Positions 35,201-48,648 of a stretch of 64,000 nt of DNA are shown piece after piece (the stretch's first letter is position 1; each line of letters starts with the position of its first letter). The notes beneath the pieces were generated by a model. It was not told the origin of the DNA. It worked only from the letters and a program-made list of their open reading frames with translations, and made no database searches. The position numbers and the translations under genes are program-made. The stretch covers positions 2,768,412 through 2,832,411 of the forward strand of contig BROE01000004.1 of assembly GCA_036571765.1 (NCBI GenBank). Reading direction: 5' to 3'. The stretch comes from Plecoglossus altivelis. Lineage: Eukaryota > Chordata > Actinopteri > Osmeriformes > Plecoglossidae.

Positions 35201-36904
35201 TCCTACACACACACATTCTGGAAGCTTCCAGAGAGCTCTGGACAGCCAGGTCACTTACCCGTCGTTCTACTCGTCTTCCTCGGACGTTGTGTTTAGACGA
35301 CTCTGGAGCGCTGCGTGGACAGTGTCAGCCAGGGTAAGACACACGGTGAAATATTGATGTGGCCACGTGTGATCCTCGCCCCCACAGCTTTCGCCCTCCT
35401 GGCCACATGCACGCTGCGGTGAGGGGGTGTCGACACCCCCAAGACCACCTTCATCACGGACACCAGCACTGGTGAGTGCCAACATCCTGTTCTAACCAAT
35501 CAACATCCTCCTCCTGACCCTCCACTTCCTGTTTTCCTCTTGTAACCATCGAACTGTGTGTTACTGACTGTCCAACAGATCACCGATAAAACAATCTGAG
35601 ATCTTGATGTAAGTGAAGTGAAGTGACGTATTGTCAAGTAAGGGGAGGGAGTCTGTGGCCCTGTTAGGAGAGAGGGATGAGAGTGTCTGAGGGCTTGGTA
35701 GAAAGTAGGCCACTCTAACGAGTGTGTCTCCAATTACATGGTTATCTCTTGCTGCGTGTGTCTGATCGCCTTTCAAAGAATAGAACCCTGACTTGTCCCC
35801 TTCACCTGCATGAGACTCGTAGACGACAGAGTAAAGAGAGAAAGAAGAAGATCAGAGGCGTTTTACTGATGACAACATCAAGTGTGGACCGACACAGACC
35901 CGTTCTAGAAACAGAACCAGAAGTCTGTCTGTTCCTTCCAGGTCTCTGACTCAGATAGCCTCTGATCCACGGGTACATTCCTCCACTAATAACTGTTCTC
36001 TTCATCCTCTCTCCCCCACCTCCCTTCTCCTCCTTCCACTCCCCCTGCCCTCCCCCCTCCCTAGATACAGCCAAGCCTACTCCTCCCAGAGGGGGAGGGG
36101 GTGAGCGAGCGGAGGGGGGGCAGGGGGAGTCCCCCTTCTTCTACCGGGAGCTGTGGTTCATCTGTGTGATGGCGGGTGTGGCCCTCCTTCTCCTGGCCCT
36201 CATCCTGGCTCTCATCCTCCACAAGGCCCTGAACAAACCCCCCTTTACCCGAGAGCGCTCCCCTCTGGCTGAGTTGCCCATGCAGAAGAGGATCCCCGCG
36301 GTGGTACCCCCTCACTCCCACCTGACGGACACCTCACACCTGTAAAGCACACCTGTGAAAACTTGACAAGCTGCTTGACAAACGCGTTCTTCTTACAGTT
36401 CGACATGGTGCCCGATACGGCCAACGCCTCCAACAGCGTCACTCTCAAAGGCTTCACAATGCATCTAGAGGTGAGACATAGACACACATACTTGGAAACA
36501 CAGACCATTCCTTGACTTTGACCACTGAAATCCACTTAAAACTATCCACATCGGATCTTTGATCTTCTGCTGTACTTTGTAGTTGCACCGTTTTTACGTT
36601 GCTTGTGGATGATGGCTTCTTCTGATGAATGAGTAATTACAATGTGGATGTACCAGGTAACTGTGAGTCTCTGTAACTGTCTGTGAAGGGGGTACTTGAC
36701 AGCAAGCTGGGAGGAGACGTACCTGCGGAGGAAGATCTGGGGATCTTCAATGTGTCCTCTCTCCATGCCCTGCCTCCGGATCCTTCCCAGAATTCCCTGC
36801 GGCGCAGCGTTAGCCAGCTGATAGACAGGAAGTCCCTGACGGAGGAGGAGGAAGTGTGGGACCCTCACGTCCATGGACACGACAGCGGGATGGTGACACA
36901 TGAA

Positions 36905-37295
36905 CACCTACATCTGCTATCCACATAGCTAGCTAGCGCCTAAATACCTGCTATCCACATAGCTAGCTAGCACATGAATACCTGCTATCCACATAGCTAG
37001 CTAGCGCCTAAATACCTGCTATCCACATAGCTAACTAGCGCCTAAATACCTGCTATCCACATAGCTAACTAGCGCCTAAATACCTGCTATTCACACATAG
37101 CTAGCCAGCACCTGAATACCTGCTATTCACACATAGCTAGCTAACACCTGAATACCTGCTATTCACACATAGCTAGCAAGCGCCTGAGTACCTGCTATCC
37201 AAACATAGCTAGCTAGCACTTGAATACCTGCTATCCACATAGCTAGCTAGCACTTGAATACCTGCTATCCACATAGCTAGCTAGCACCTGAATAC
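36905..37295. repeat. 33-bp minisatellite with CTGCTATCCACATAGCTAGC
   Basis: About 11 copies in the last intron of the usherin-like fragment, directly before a hAT MITE. Each holds GCTAGC palindromes. Confidence 0.85.
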
Positions 37296-37310
37296 ATGGA
37301 TACTTTAGAG

Positions 37311-37522
37311 CAGGGGTCTCCAATCCTGGTCCTCGAAGGCCGCTGTCCTGAAGGTTTTCAGTGTTTCCCTGCTCCAGCACACCTGAGTCTAATAAAGGGT
37401 CATTATGAAGCTTCCACAGAGCTTGGTAATGGCTCATTCATTAGAATCAGGTGTGCTGGAGGAGGGAAACATCGAAAACCTTCAGGACAGCGGCCCTCGA
37501 GGACCAGGATTGGAGACCCCTG
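37311..37522. mobile_element. hAT-type MITE, 212 bp, with perfect 8-bp target duplication
   Basis: Terminal inverted repeats CAGGGGTCTCCAATCCTGG and CCAGGATTGGAGACCCCTG bound the element. Inside, the arms carry inverted copies of GGCCGCTGTCCTGAAGG and of CCAGCACACCTGA. The flanks are the identical octamer CTTTAGAG at 37303-37310 and 37523-37530. An 8-bp duplication and CAGGGG ends are hallmarks of hAT elements. It encodes no transposase. Confidence 0.9.
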
Positions 37523-37889
37523 CTTTAGAGCGTATACAAGAACGGATTCTGTCTTTGACGGGATTTAATGCATCGTATCAAGAATCAAACAGACTCAGAT
37601 CATTTAGCAGTCGTTCTGTTCCCTATTTCAGTTCATGGAGGATGAGGAGTTTGTTGACACGATCAAAGGTTTCAGCACGGTGAGGAAGGAGCACACCATG
37701 TTTACCGATACTAACCTTTGACCTGTGAAGGACACCTGGATCTCACGCCCGACCTCGACGGCAGGAAGCGACAAGTTAGGAGAAGCATCACACTGAGTTT
37801 AGTGGTTAAAGGTTGAACACTGACACAGAGATGTGGCCATCTCTTCCTGAAACTTCCAACGCTTACCAGGGTCGACATAGAGAGATGGG

Positions 37890-38400
37890 AGGTGTGTGCT
37901 GAAGGGAGGCGTGTCCTGAGGGGAGGCGTGTCCTGATAGGTGATGGGAGGCGTGTCCTGAGGGGAGGCATGTCCTGATGGGTGATGGGAGGCGTGTCCTG
38001 AGGGGAGGCATGTCCTGATGGGTGATGGGAGGCGTGTCCTGAGGGGAGATTGAGGTGCGTCCCTATGGGCGAAGGGAGGCGTGTCCTGAGGGGAGGCGTG
38101 TCCTGAGGGGAGATTGAGGCGTGTCCTGAAGGGAGGCATGTCCTGAAGGGAGATGGAGACGTGTCCTGAGAGGAGATGGAGGTGTGTCCTGAGAGTAGAG
38201 GCGTGTCCTGAGAGGAGATGGAGGTGTGTCCTGAGAGTAGAGGCATGTCCTGAGGGGAGATTGAGACGTGTCCTGAGGGGAGATGGGAGGCGTGTCCTGA
38301 AGGGAGGCGTGTCCTGAGGGGAGATGGGAGGCGTGTCCTGAAGGGAGGCGTGTCCTGAGGGGAGATGGAGGCGTGTCCTGAGGGGAGAGGCGTGTGACTT
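37890..38400. repeat. Minisatellite GGAGGCGTGTCCTGAGGGGA
   Basis: About 25 copies of a roughly 20-bp unit with insertions such as TGATGGG, just downstream of the usherin-like stop codon. Confidence 0.85.
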
Positions 38401-38830
38401 GGTGGTGGCAGGCAGATTAAGTAGTTCCCCTGAGTATGCCTGCAAAAGTGTCTGAACAATAATAGTGATCATTTATTCATTTAAGATGTCATGCAGACTT
38501 GACATGCTAATGGTGTAGACAGCTGGTTTCACTGCAGAAAAAATGGTATTGACAGTATTATTGCTACAATTAATGACCGTATCAGTTGTCAGTCACATTA
38601 AAGTTTTAGAAATGTCTCAGGCTTTTACATGCATGCTACTTGTATCCATGATGAAGTAAAACAATGTCATGAATGATCCTAAATGTTTTAATATGTTTGT
38701 GATCACACAGAGTACAGAGTATTGATCAGGTGCTTCAACTATTACCATCTTTTTAAACACGAGTAGCCCATCTGTACTTTAGCGTGAAGGATGAGTGTTT
38801 TAGTCATCTCAAATTAAACAATTAAGTTAT

Positions 38831-38945
38831 CAAGCTCTGTGGAAGCCTGATAACGACCCATCATTAGAATCAGGTGTGCTGGAGCTGGGAAACATCGAAA
38901 ACCTTCAGGACAGCGGCCCTCGAGGACCGGAGTTCGACACCCCTG
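38831..38945 (+). mobile_element. Partial hAT-type MITE
   Basis: Same family as 37311-37522, lacking the left end: GGTGTGCTGGAGCTGGGAAA, then CTTCAGGACAGCGGCCCTCG, ending GACACCCCTG. Confidence 0.65.
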
Positions 38946-39113
38946 ATCTAAAACATTAAAATACAAGGAATTTATATGATCCAAGTTAAATAATTATTCG
39001 ACCAACATAATACGACACTAATAGGGTCACCTTCCCTCTGCTGGCGTGCTAGAGAACTCATTAATACCCCCACGTTAAATAAAAAACACGAACAAATGTA
39101 GTCAACACAAGGA

Positions 39114-39119
39114 TTTATT
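39114..39119 (-). terminator. Candidate fez2 polyadenylation signal
   Basis: TTTATT on the plus strand is AATAAA on the minus strand, 2.1 kb past the fez2 stop. The stretch 39120-41254 has no coding exon and looks like an A/T-rich 3' UTR with one GT/GCAT microsatellite near 40420-40500. Confidence 0.45.
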
Positions 39120-41254
39120 TAAAATTCGTTGCAATTCAATTCTGGCACAAAACACATGTACCACTACAGTTGATAATACGGTTACAAAACAAACGTTTTC
39201 TTAATAAATTAATGTACTGAAGTACACATCACATGACCACAATAACAGAGAACCCCAAAATGGGGGAACAAGTATTTTAGCATTAAAAATAAACGAGTAG
39301 ATTCAATATACAAAAATGTCAGGCGTTTAGAAAGGCAGCCTTGTTTGTTGTAAGAGTTTCTATATAAATATAAATCTCTTGTTAAGCATGAATATGCTGA
39401 TATGTCTATTCAAAAGACCAGGCCAAAGGGGGCGGGGCTTAGTCTCAATCCGTAACCTGAACCACTTCCTTAACAACGACACCTAGCAACCGTCCTGCTA
39501 CCAAGTAACAGGGACGAGAAAAATGTATCAGATAATCTGAAAAACATTTAAGTTTGTCATTATTTGTTTGCTTTAAAAAAAAACATGATCAATAATGGTT
39601 CGCTGCGGCTGAATACGTATATCCGATATGTAGGCCGTCTAGTGTGATACAATTCATATATTTTAGGTGTCTAAATATTATTGCAGCTGTAAAGGTCATG
39701 CTGTCCATGCAGGTGTTGAATGCTTTTTAAAAGGTCTCTACAATATACGAGAGGATTATCTACCAACATGAACCTATGCAGAAACTACTGACTGGCTGGT
39801 TTCCCTCATTGAAGATGACGAAGCAAAATTTTTCTTCTGGTCAAAAACTTTTCAAAGAAATCGTGCACACACAGAGAGACTATATGATACTTAGCTACAC
39901 CCCAATCGTTATAAATGCCCAACCTTAGGAATCCCTTTAATTAGGTTAATCTCCCAAGATCTGTTCAAAGTTAGAAAACAATGTTTCGATGTCACTAAAC
40001 AACGCGGTAGCCTCTGATAGCGGCACACTAATGCTAGTATCACTACATCGGCTCACTGACAGCACTGACACGTCCTTAAAGGGTAGCTAGCCTACTAAAC
40101 TAGCATGTTGGAGGCAACACATATGTAGCTTTAGCTACTGGAGATGTAGGGATGAGGTCGTCAGTTTGCGGTGTTTAGACAAGGCAGGCTAAAAGATACA
40201 AGATCAACTAACGTCAACTAATACTGAATTAACGAGAAACGCAGCGAGGAACATTCGCACAACAAGAGTCGATTTGAAGAGCGGTTCTATAATCTGCGCT
40301 GCAGGCAGACATCAACACTGAGACAGTTGTTCATCGTTTTTAGTGACAGCGACTCAGGATCACATGGATGTAGCCTGACCAAGCACCTGAGGGGCATCTA
40401 GGACGTGTGTTGTGTACATGTCCGTGTATGTATGTGTGTGTCTGTGTGTATGCATGCATATGTGTGTGTATGCATGCATATATGTGTGTGTGTGTGCGCG
40501 CTTGTTCGTTATCTCTCAGACCAGCACAACCCTCTCAAACCATCACCATCAGTCTCTAATCTCCTTCCAGCAACAACAACAACATCCTCTACACATTCCA
40601 CTTCGGTTCAACATTTCCTGTCCCTTTTGTTAAGAAATGATCATAAGTGTTTCCAAAACTGTGCAATTTTAAGATCATAAGTATATAAAATATATGTTTG
40701 TTTTCCTTCTAATGTATAGAGCAGCATGGAATACAGGTGCAACACTACACTGATGATGTCATAGAAGATGTAACATTCCTATTTTAGGAAAACAAGATGT
40801 CAGCTGACTGCCAGAGCTGTCCATCATCTACTGATACGAACCAATGGATGCTCTCTGATTGAAGGAGCCAAGCTCCCATTGGTTCCCACAAATGATCCTG
40901 CCCACTGAGACACACAGAGTCCTGCCATGGCAAATGGCCAAATCAGAGTGCAGGTTGCAATGAGTAATACTGCTAATATGAACAACCTATCATGCAGAGA
41001 CAATGCACAAACTAACGAGAGATAGTCGCACTTAAACATTAAAACACGCTTAAGATTGGAAAACAGGACAGGCAGTCAATCATCTAAAATATCACATGTT
41101 AAAATCTCAACACTCAAGGAGAAAACAGCCACGAGAAGAAGCTGTCGCACTACAGGAAGAGGGAGGGGCTTAATTCATGGGAGTGTACCAGAACGTCCAG
41201 ACGCTTGGCGTGTTCCAACGGTGACTTCTAGAAGGTTCCGGAACTGGTCTGGGT

Positions 41255-43601
41255 TTAAGTAGGGCACAGAACTGCGGAGACAAGCAGAGATACACACTGA
41301 GTCACTCCAAATACGATCCACACAACAGCCACACAGGAGGAGCAGCTAGGAGGAGAAGGGGGTGAGGAGAGAGAGGGGTGAGGAAAGAGGAAAGAGAGGG
41401 GTGAGGAGAGAGGGGTGAGGAGAGAGGGGTGAGGAGAGTGAGGAGAGAGAGGAGTGAGGAGAGAGAGGGGTGAGGAGAGAGGAGTGATGAGAGAAGGGGG
41501 TGAGGAGAGAGGGGTAATGAGAGAGGGGTAATGAGAGAAGGGGGTGAGGAGAGAGGGGGGTGAGGAGAGAGAGGAGTGAGGAGAGAGAGGAGTGAGGAGA
41601 GAGGTGTGAGGAGGAGAGAAAGGAATGAGGAGAGAGAGGGGTGAGGAGAAAAGAAAGGAGTGAAAGGAGAGAGTGGTGAGGAGAGAGAGGAGTGAGGAGA
41701 GAGAGAGGAGTGAAGAGGAGAGAGGAGTGAGGAGAGAGAGAGGAGTGAAGAGGAGAGAGGGGTGAGGAGAGGAGTGAGGAGAGAGAGGAGTGAGGAGAGA
41801 GAGGAGAGAAGAGTGAGGAGGAGAGAGGGGTGAGGAGAGAGAAGAGAGAGGAGTGAGGAGAGAGAGGGGTGAGGAGAGAGAGGAGAGAGGAGTGAGGAGG
41901 AGAGAGGAGTGAGGAGGAGAGAGGAGTGAGGAGGAGAGAGGGGTGAGGAGAGAGACAATGCTGATTAGTTGTGGTGGGCAGCGCTGACAAACAGCTTTCT
42001 GAAACTATAAGCTTGCAGATGGGGTGGTGTGAGCATGATCACAGATCACAGATCACAAATCACATGACCAACACATCAAGCACAGCATGGAGCACTACAG
42101 TCCGAGCCAGTGAGGAAAGCTTCCGGAAGGAGTCTTGTGGGAAGGGTTCATCTTGTGAGCAGGTGTGTGTGTCTCTGTGTGTGCATGTCTTTGTGTTTGT
42201 GTGTCTTTGCGTCTGTGTGTGTGTAAGTTAGTGTGTGTGTGTGTGTGTGTGTGTAAGTGAGTGTGTGTGTGTGTGCCTCACAAACCTCCAGGTCCACTGC
42301 TCCTATACCAGAGCTAGTAAGAGAACACAGCAAAGATGAGAAACAAGGTCAAAGAGGAAACATAACTGGCAGGTTAGCAGTGGTACTAGTCACTTTACAG
42401 CGGTGATAACCACTTTACAGCGGTACTAGCCACTTTACAGCGATGCTAGTCACTTTACAGCGATGCTAGTAGCTTTACAGTGATGCTAGTCACTTTACAG
42501 CGATGCTAGTAGCTTTACAGTGATGCTAGTCACTTTACAGCGGTGCTAGTCACTTTACAGCGGTACTAGTCACTTTACAGCGGTGCTAGTCACTTTACAG
42601 CGATGCTAGCCACTTTACAGCGGTGCTAGTCACTTTACAGCGGTACTAGCCACTTTACAGTGATGCTAGTAGCTTTACAGCAATGCTAGTAGCTATACAG
42701 TGATGCTAGTAGCTTTACAGCGATGCTAGTAGCTTTACAGTGATGCTAGTAGCTTTACAGTGGTGCTAGTCACTTTACAGTGGTAGTAGTAGCTTTACAG
42801 TGGTGCTAGTGACTTTACAGTGATGCTAGTCACTTTACAGCGATGCTAGTAGCTTTACAGTGATGCTAGTCACTTTACAGCGGTGCTAATCACTTTACAG
42901 TGATGCTAGTCACTTTACAGTGGTAGTAGTAGCTTTACAGTGATGCTAGTAGCACTACAATGATGGTATTAATGCCTTGTACTGTAGGTATGTCAGCCAT
43001 CATGTATCAGTGGATAAAGAACGGTTAAATGAGGCCAGGCTGTAATACTCCCCTCAGACACCAGGGGGCAGAGTGACAGACACCGAGTGAGTGCGCATGC
43101 TTCCACACCCCCACACACACCACCCTCTCCTCATCCCTGACCTCAGACTAGTGGAGCTGATGGCAAGGTTCCTCTGCCCTTCAGAAGCAGGAACAGACAT
43201 GTTCCTCTTCAGGGTGAGGACGGGATGAACTGATGGAATATGACTTGTGTAAAGACAGTGTGTGCGTGTCGTGAGTGTGTGTGTGAGCATGTGTGTGTGT
43301 GTGTGAGCGTGTGTGTGTGTGTGTGCGTGTCCGTGAGTGTGTGAGTGTGTGTGAGCATGTGTGTGTGTGTGTGTTTGAGCATGTGTGTGTGTGTGCGTGT
43401 CCGTGAGTGTGTGAGTGCGCGTGTGTGTGTGAGCATGTGTGTGTGTGTGTGTGTGCGTGTCGTGAGTGCGCGTGTGTGCATGAGCGTGTGTGTGTACGTA
43501 TATATGTGTGTGTGTGAGCATGTGTGTGTGTGTGAGCAGAATGTGCGAGTGTGTGGGTGTGTGAGCATGTGTGTGAGCGTGTGTGTGTGTGTGTGTGTGA
43601 G

Positions 43602-43635
<34 letters not shown>

Positions 43636-46600
43636 CATGTTACCTTTCAGAATGTAGTCTGTTAGCAGGCTGGGCACCTTGTCACTGTCATCTCTCATAG
43701 CGTGCAGGACTGAAGACACAAACCCACATGATAAACACAACATCCAGGAGGAGAACTGTGTGATTAGAAACCAGGACAAGTCACTCACTCTTAGTGAGGA
43801 TCTGGAGGTCTTCCACCGAACAAGCCTTCCGCTCATAAGGGATGACTGTGGTCAGGTACTGAGAGAGAGACAGCAGAGAGAGACAGCAGAGAGAGACAGT
43901 GAGACAGAGCAGAGAGACAGTGAGACAGTGAGACAGAGCAGAGAGACACAGTAGAGAGACAGAGCGGCAGAGAGACAGAGCGACAGTGAGACCGCGAGAC
44001 AGAGCAGTGAGACAGAGAGACAGAGCAGAGCGACAGTGAGACAGAGCAGAGAGACAGAGCAGAGAGACAGAGCAGAGAGACAGAGAGAGAGCGGCAGAGA
44101 GACAGAGCAGAGAGACAGAGCAGAGAGACAGAGCGACAGAGCAGAGACAGAGCAGAGAGACAGAGCAACAGAGCGACAGAGCGACAGAGCAGAGATACAG
44201 AGCGGCAGAGAGACAGAGCAGAGAGACAGAGCAGAGAGACAGAGCAGAGAGACAGAGAGACAGAGCAGAGAGACAGAGCGGCAGAGAGACAGAGCAGAGA
44301 GACAGAGCAGTGAGACAGAGCGGCAGAGAGACAGAGCAGAGAGACAGAGCAGAGCGACAGAGCAGAGAGACAGAGCGGCAGAGAGACAGAGCAGCAGAGA
44401 GACAGAGCAGAGAGACAAAGCAGTGAGACAGAGCGGCAGAGAGACAGAGCAGAGAGACAGAGCAGAGAGGCAGAGCGGCAGAGCAGAGAGACAGAGCGAC
44501 AGAGCAGAGAGACAGAGCGACAGAGCAGTGAGACAGAGCAGTGAGACAGAGCAGAGAGACAGAGCAGTGAGACAGAGCGACAGAGCAGAGAGACAGAGCA
44601 GAGAGACAGAGCAGTGAGACAGAGCGACAGAGCAGAGAGACAGAGCAGTGAGACAGAGAGACAGAGCAAAGCCATACACAACAAGAGGAGGGAGGATAAA
44701 CGTTTTAAAATGCTGTTGTGAATCAGGAAGTGAAGACTTGACATGCTAACATGAAAAAGACCAAACTAAATGGATATCATCCTGGCTGTTTGTGAGACAG
44801 GGGGGTCAGGGTGAGTCTGAAAACCAAAACTATATTCAGCCAATCACAGCACAACAAAACCAAAAATGAATGAAACAGGACCAATCAGAGAACAGACGTC
44901 AGCCTGGAGCTGCACCAGCAGACTACAGAGCTGTAACAGAGTATACTGAGAAAACAGAACCACAAAGAAGACAAGACTAATAAACTGAAGAAACTCAGGA
45001 AACAGCAGCTGCAAACACAAAGAACCAGGAGTCAGTGAAGAACAGAGGAGAAGAGAGAGACAAGAGAGGAGAGACAAGAGAGAGGAGAGACAAGAGAGAG
45101 ACAAGAGAGGGGAGACGAGAGAGAGACAAGAGAGGAGAGACAAGAGAGGAGAGACAAGAGAGAGGAGAGACAAGAGAGAGACACGTGAGAGGAGAGACGA
45201 GAGAACAGAGAGACAAGAGGATAGAAGAGAGAGACAAGATGAGAGACAAGAGAGGAGAGACAAGAGTGGAGAGGAGAGACAAGAGAGGAGAGACAAGAGA
45301 GGAGAGGAGAGACAAGAGAGGAGAGACAAGAGAGGAGAGACAAGAGACAACAGAGAAACAAGAGAGGAGAGACAAAGAGAGAGAGACAAAGAGAGCAACA
45401 AATAGAGAGCGACAAGAGAGACAGGCACCTGCTTGTCCCCTCCTGTGGTGCTGAAAGTTTGACGAAGGCCATTTTGAATGACAGAAGACAGTCCCTCTAT
45501 AGTGAAGAGCTACAGGAAGGAAGGAAGGGAGGGCAGGATGGAGGGAGGGTGAGAGGGATCGAAGGAGGGAAAGAGGGAGGGCAGGAGCGAGGGAGGGCGG
45601 GAGCGAGGGAGGGTGGGCGGGAGAGACAGAAGAAAGGAGGGGAGGGAGAGAGCATAAGAGAGATCAGCAGTAAAAGCAACAGACCAGAATAGCAGGAAAA
45701 GGCTCTGTGACTGGATTCAAACATGCAACTGTGAAGTTAATATCTCCCAGCATGCATCAGCATGTACCTAGAGTGTGTATGTACAGTGTGTGTGTATGTA
45801 CAGTGTGTGTGTGTGTGTGTGTATGTACGGTGTGTGAGTGTTTGTATGGTGTGTGTGTGTGTGTGTGTGTACAGTGTGTGTGTGTGTGTATGTACTGTGT
45901 GTGTGTGTGTGTGTGTGTGTGTCTGTACTGTGTATGTGTCTGTACTGTGTGTGTGTTTGTACGGTGTGTGTATGTACGGTGTGTGTGTGTGTGTACAGTG
46001 TGTGTGTATGTGCGGTGTGTGTGTGTACAGTGTGTGTGTGTGTACAGTGTGTGTGTGTGTGTGTGTGCGTGTGTGTACTGTGTGTGTGTGTGCGTGTGCG
46101 TGTGTGTACAGTGTGTGTGTGTGCGCATGTCCTCACCGTCCCCGGTATGTGAGTGCGGTCAGCGCGGGCCCCGTGAGGGGCGGGGCGAGTCCTCCTCCTC
46201 CTCCTCTGCTCTCGGAGCTCCTTTTGCCTGTTCTGAACCTCGATGAGGAGGGAGATGAAGCCGTTCTTCACCTCCTTCTCAAAGTCCAGCTCGTCTCTCA
46301 GAGCCAGCTGCAGGATCAGCTCCTCGCTGTAGCCTCGGATCTGCCTCTCCACCTCCTCCAGAGCCTCCGTCAGCCCAGGCACAGACAGCTGCCTCAGCCC
46401 TGGGGGGGGAGGGGGGCATGGGAGAGGATGGGGAGGCAAAGGGAGGCGCAAGGGAGAGAGATGGGAGCATGGAGGGCAAAGGGAGAAGGGCAAGGAGATA
46501 GGGGAGGCATGGAGGCAAAGGGAGGCAAAGGGGAAGATGGGAGCATGGGGAGGCAAAGGGAGGGGCAGGGGGGCAAGGGGAGGGCAAGGGGAGGGCAAGG

Positions 46601-47002
46601 GGAGCTGGGAGGGCAAAGGGGAGGGCAAGGGGGAGGAGATGGGGGAGGGCATGGGGAGGCATGGAGAGGGAGAGGCTAGAGAGGAGATGGGGAGGGCAAA
46701 GGAGGCTGGAGGCATGGGGCTCATGGGCGAGGGCCATGGGAGGGGAAGGTGGGAGGGGAGGGAAGGTGGGAGCTGGGAGGGCAAGGGGGAGGAGATGGGG
46801 GAGGCATTGGGGGAAGGGGAGCAGATGGTGGGAGGCATCGGAGCAAGGAGGATAAAGCAAGGCTATTTAACAGGGTGGTGTGAGCTTAAATAACTGTTGG
46901 ATAGAAGTGGTTATGTGTGGTTACATCACGGTACTGCATGTCTGTTTCCTTGGGAACAGGACATTCATCCATGTGCATCCGAAACTCACAAGTGTGTAAC
47001 AC

Positions 47003-47059
<57 letters not shown>

Positions 47060-47567
47060 GCTCACACTTCACACTCTACCTCCCACGCACACTCACACTC
47101 ACACTCACACTCACACTCACACACTCTCTCACTACACACCACACACACACACAACACACACACACACACAGAGTACTCACGGAGCAGGGAGCTGGAGCTG
47201 GGGTGTGTGAGCATGCTCAGTTCAGAGGGAAGGTTCTGACTCTCATCCTCCATGTCTGGAGACTCCTGCATGATCTCCTCTATCTCCTCCATCACCTGGA
47301 CACACACATATGGGAGCCAGGTGTGTGTGAGTGTGAAGGAGTGTGTGTGTGTGTGTGCGTGCGTGAAGGTGTGTGTGTGAGTGTGTGCGTGAGTGTGAAG
47401 GAGTGTGTGTGTGTGTGCGCTGTGCATGAAAGTGTGTGATGTAGTGATGGCATAGTGTGAAGATTGAAGTGTGTGTGTGAGGTTGTGCGTGCCTGAATCT
47501 TGGTGATGTGCAGTGTGATGAAGGTTGTGATGTGGCGAGCAAGTGTGAATCGTGTTTGTGTGTGTGA

Positions 47568-47601
<34 letters not shown>

Positions 47602-48612
47602 CTGCTCAGCAGTGAAAAGCGGCTCGTTGCTGATACAGGGTACGATGATAGAGTGCATGTCCATCTGTTCCCTCAGGTCTTCGTCATCAGACAGTTCCAG
47701 AGGACAACTTGTCTCAAGCTGTAGGGACAACACACACTACTGACCGCTTGACCACAGCTGCTGAAGGGTGTGAGTGGACTGGGAGCAGCATGCGTGTGTG
47801 TGTGGTGTGTGTGTGTGTGTGTGTGATGTGTGCTGTGTTGTTTTGAGTTTTTTGTTTTTTGTTTGTGTGTTGGTGTGGTGTGTGAGTGAGATCCTACTGC
47901 TGGTCTCTCAGGTTGAGGGTAGGGAGATGGAGAGAACGCGTGTGAGACGTCCTCCATTCCACAGGCATCACGTTTCCATAGTTATCAGTCAGCGCGTTCC
48001 ACACCCTGAAAGAGGAGAGAGGGAGGAGAGAGGGAGGAGAGGGAGGAGGGGGAGACAGGGAGAGAAGAGGAAAGGAGACAGGTAAGAGAGAGTTGAGGAA
48101 GGGATAGAGAAGTTAGGCGGAGAGGGAGGAGAGAAGAGTTAGGAGATGGAGGAGGAGAGAGGGAAAAGGAGAGGGAGGAGGAGAGAGATGAGGGAGGGAG
48201 AGGAAGAATTAGGAAGGAGAGAAGTGAGAGGAGGAGAGGGATCAGTGGGTTGGCAGGTGATAGAGGATATTAGGAGTTTTTGCTCAGACTAAATGCAGAT
48301 CTCTCTCTCTCTCTCTACTACCCACTCAGCTGCTACATGTGTAGATGGGTCTGTGTGTAAGCCAGGAGTAAGAGCCTGTGTGCGTGTGTGTGTGCGTGTG
48401 TGTAGTCCTACCTCCTACGTACTCGACCCCGTAAGCTCCTTCTCAGAAACACTCAATCAAAAAGGCTGACCACAGAACACACAACACAACACACACACCA
48501 CATCTGACTTTTCTCCCCCCCCTGCATTTCTCTGACTTTGTGTCTGTGTGGTGCTGCTCTGTGTGTACTACTTGAGCATATGCTTCTGTATGATCACAGC
48601 TGACTGGTTCCT

Positions 48613-48648
<36 letters not shown>

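Larger units (their letters stand above)
35390..37721 (+). pseudogene. ush2a: Usherin C-terminal fragment: membrane helix, cytoplasmic tail and PDZ ligand, no recognised ectodomain
   Basis: Usherin is a very large stereocilium and photoreceptor adhesion protein whose tail binds PDZ scaffolds such as whirlin and harmonin. Four exons are intact and in phase: 36065 to about 36303, 36399-36470, 36689-36892 and 37632-37721. They encode FYRELWFICVM, a hydrophobic helix (GVALLLLALILALILHKALN), then RERSPLAELPMQKR, LRRSVSQLIDRK and EDEEFVDTIKGFS. The end is FTDTNL, a class I PDZ ligand; human usherin ends TDTHL with SVSQLMD upstream. A preceding exon-like piece (35390-35471, FALLATCTLR then DTPKTTFITDTST) resembles the end of a fibronectin III repeat but has an in-frame TGA. 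Only 2.4 kb separates this from cenpw, so dozens of ectodomain exons are missing. It may be a partial duplicate, a rearranged remnant, or a short expressed protein. Confidence 0.75.

Noticed and set aside
35229..35335. Further usherin fibronectin exon before 35390
   Set aside because: A weak candidate (ERCVDSVSQ, after a TTTAG acceptor, with a GTAAGA donor) joins in phase to 35390, but too little similarity is visible to call it.
43833..44744. 303-residue minus-strand Ser/Leu/Cys frame
   Set aside because: Low-complexity translation of a GAGACAGAGCA array in a fez2 intron.
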